This document shows, one piece after another, positions 62,013 to 64,000 of a DNA stretch of 64,000 bases. Source of the DNA: Petrolisthes cinctipes. Lineage: Eukaryota > Arthropoda > Malacostraca > Decapoda > Porcellanidae. Where the stretch lies: positions 434,001 to 498,000 of the forward strand of contig JAWQEG010000488.1 of assembly GCA_033782935.1 (NCBI GenBank), read 5' to 3'. The first letter of the stretch is position 1. Each line of letters begins with the position of its first letter. Below the pieces are notes generated by a model, which had not been told where the DNA came from, made no database searches, and was given only the letters and a program-made list of their open reading frames with translations. The position numbers and the translations under genes are program-made.

Positions 62013-64000
62013 CTAAAATATTGAATTTTCGGGTGTTTTGAGCCTGAATTTGAGATATAAACGGGTACAGAAGATACATGCACATATTGACTTTGGGAAT
62101 CTAAAATATCGATTTTCTGCATGTTTTGGGCCTGTATTTTGAAAATACTCTAACACGGAGTAGGCATGTACAGATTGCTTCTGGGACCCCAAAATATCGA
62201 ATTTTCGGGTGTTTTGAGCCAGAATTTGAGATATAAACGGGTACTGAAGATGCATGCACCTATCGACTTTTGGGCACCTAAAACATCGATTTTGAGCAGG
62301 TTTTGGGTCTGTATTTTGAAAATACTTTAACACGGAGTACGCATGTACAGATCGCTTCTGGGACCCCTAAATATCGAATTTTCGGGTGTTTTGGGACTGA
62401 ATTTGAGATATCGCCTTTACGCACCTAAAATATCGATTTTTAGCATGTTTTTAGCCTATATTTTGAAAATATTCTAGCACTGAGTAGGCATGTACAGATC
62501 GCTTCTGGGACCCCAAAATATTGAATTTTCGGGTGTTTTGAGCCTGAATTTGAGATATAAACGGGTACAGAAGATACATGCACATATTGACTTTTGGGCA
62601 CTTAAAATATCGATTATGAGCATGTTTTGAGCCTATATTTTGAAAACATTCTACCACTGACTAGGCATGTACAGATCGCTTCTGGGACCCAAAAATATCG
62701 AATTTTCGGGTGTTTAGGGCAAGAATTTGAGATATAAACGGGTACAGAAGATGCATGCACATATCGACTTTTGGGCACCTAAAAGATCGATTTTCAGTAT
62801 GTTTTTGGCCTGTATTTTGAAAATACTCTAACACGGAGTAGGCATGTACAGATCCCTTCTGGGACCCCTAAATATCGAATTTTCGGGTGTTTTGGGACTG
62901 AATTTGAGATATCGCCTTTACGCACTTAAAATATCGATTTTTAGCATGTTTTGAGCCTATATTTTGAAAATATTGTAGCACTGAGTAGGCATGTACAGAT
63001 TGCTTCTGGGACCCTAAAATATTGAATTTTCGGGTGTTTTGAGCCTGAATTTGAGATATAAACGGGTACAGAAGATAAATGCACATATTGACTTTGGGAA
63101 TCTAAAATATCGATTTTCAGCATGTTTTGGGCCTGTATTTTGAAAATACTCTAACACGGAGTAGGCATGTACAGATTGCTTCTGGGACCCCAAAATATCG
63201 AATTTTCGGGTGTTTTGAGCCAGAATTTGAGATATAAACGGGTACTGAAGATGCATGCACCTATCGACTTTTGGGCACCTAAAACATCGATTTTGAGCAT
63301 GTTTTGGGCCTGTATTTTGAAAATACTCTAACACGGAGTACGCATGTACAGATTGCTTCTGGGACCCCTAAATATCGAATTTTCGGGTGTTTTGGGACTG
63401 AATTTGAGATATCGCCTTTACGCACCTAAAATATCGATTTTTAGCATGTTTTGAGCCTATATTTTGAAAATATTCTAGCACTGAGTAGGCATGTACAGAT
63501 TGCTTCTGGGACCCCAAAATATTGAATTTTCGGGTGTTTTGAGCCTGAATTTGAGATATAAACGGGTACAGAAGATACATGCACATATTGACTTTTGGGC
63601 ACTTAAAATATCGATTATGAGCATGTTTTAAGCCTATATTTTGAAAACATTCTAGCACTGAGTAGGCATGTACAGATCGCTTCTGGGACCCAAAAATATC
63701 GAATTTTCGGGTGTTTAGGGCCAGAATTTGAGATATAAACGGGTACTGAAGATGCATGCACCTATCGACTTTTGGGCACCTAAAAGATCGATTTTCAGTA
63801 TGTTTTTGGCCTGTATTTTGAAAATACTCTAACACGGAGTAGGCATGTACAGATCCCTTCTGGGACCCCTAAATATCGAATTTTCGGGTGTTTTGGGAAT
63901 GAATTTGAGATATCCCCTTTACGCACTTAAAATATCGATTTTTAGCATGTTTTAAGCCTATATTTTGAAAATATTCTAGCACTGAGTAGGCATGTACAGA
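62013..64000 (-). repeat. 3,003-bp block of the inverted domain, copy 2 (partial, cut by window edge)
   Basis: Matches 59,010-60,997 nearly base for base. I noticed only two differences: TTTTCTGCATG near 62,119 against TTTTCAGCATG, and GAGCAGG at 62,299 against GAGCATG. Unit landmarks at 62,399, 62,900, 63,400 and 63,901 repeat those at 59,396, 59,897, 60,397 and 60,898. The copy continues beyond the window. Confidence 0.88.

Larger units (their letters stand above)
58251..64000 (-). repeat. Satellite array, inverted domain (same family, opposite strand)
   Basis: From 58,251 every monomer reads as the reverse complement of the forward domain, for example ACGGAGTAGGCATGTACAG in place of CTGTACATGCCTACTCCGT. 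Monomer landmarks (GAATTTGAGATAT) lie at 59,396, 59,543, 59,720, 59,897, 60,044, 60,220 and 60,397. The spacings of 147, 177, 177, 147, 176 and 177 show that the three-monomer HOR is retained, at 500-501 bp and paired into 1,001 bp. The short monomer here carries TATCGCCTTTACGCACC, a variant almost absent from the forward domain, so this is a distinct subfamily. The array runs off the right edge of the window. Confidence 0.96.

Noticed and set aside
1..64000. CRISPR array
   Set aside because: The repeats are contiguous monomers of 148-177 bp with no unique spacers, on a satellite plan. Nothing resembles short repeats separated by unrelated spacers, and no cas genes are present.
1..64000. Tandem gene cluster, tRNA or rRNA array
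   Set aside because: No tRNA cloverleaf, rRNA-like segment or 5S-type promoter boxes were seen in the monomer, and no unit has a conserved coding frame.

Overview
The window is satellite DNA from end to end. I found no protein gene, RNA gene, transposon or unique sequence. The whole 64 kb consists of AT-rich tandem repeats, so the source is a eukaryote and the locus is heterochromatic, most likely centromeric or pericentromeric. Long monomers of about 177 bp and a long, insertion-free, higher-order array are common in plant and animal centromeres. I do not recognise the monomer and will not name a species.

The array is nested at several scales. (1) Each full-length monomer (176-177 bp) is itself an old dimer of two 88-bp halves, about 64% identical in a hand alignment without gaps. 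(2) Three monomers of 177, 176 and 148 bp form a 501-bp higher-order repeat (HOR). The third monomer is short because it lacks 29 bp. (3) Two HOR flavours, here called alpha and beta, often alternate and give a ~1,002-bp six-monomer period. (4) Blocks of 678, 970, 992, 2,319, 3,003 and 3,979 bp have been copied again, some with only a few differences.

Layout: bases 1 to about 58,248 run in one orientation. At 58,241-58,258 the array flips, and from there to the end it runs on the other strand. The inverted part keeps the 501/1,001-bp architecture but carries its own diagnostic variants, so it is a separate subfamily. About 750 bp beside the flip is more divergent than either interior. Within the plus array, regular 501-bp tracts (1-9,107; 14,435-20,427; 40,098-44,101) alternate with zones where the HOR is shortened or lengthened (9,108-11,751; 20,428-34,923). 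Two near-identical 3,979-bp blocks lie at about 48,731-56,690.

The many short open frames (the longest I know of is 186 codons) are by-products of a repeat whose HOR length is divisible by three. They recur in nearly every HOR, and I do not call them genes. The most interesting points are the orientation switch inside a 7-bp inverted repeat, a dyad whose outer base pair has changed on both sides, a recurrent deletion site inside the monomer, and one stray short monomer in the plus array that carries the signature of the inverted array. Very recent copies and the flip could also be assembly effects, so long-read support matters.
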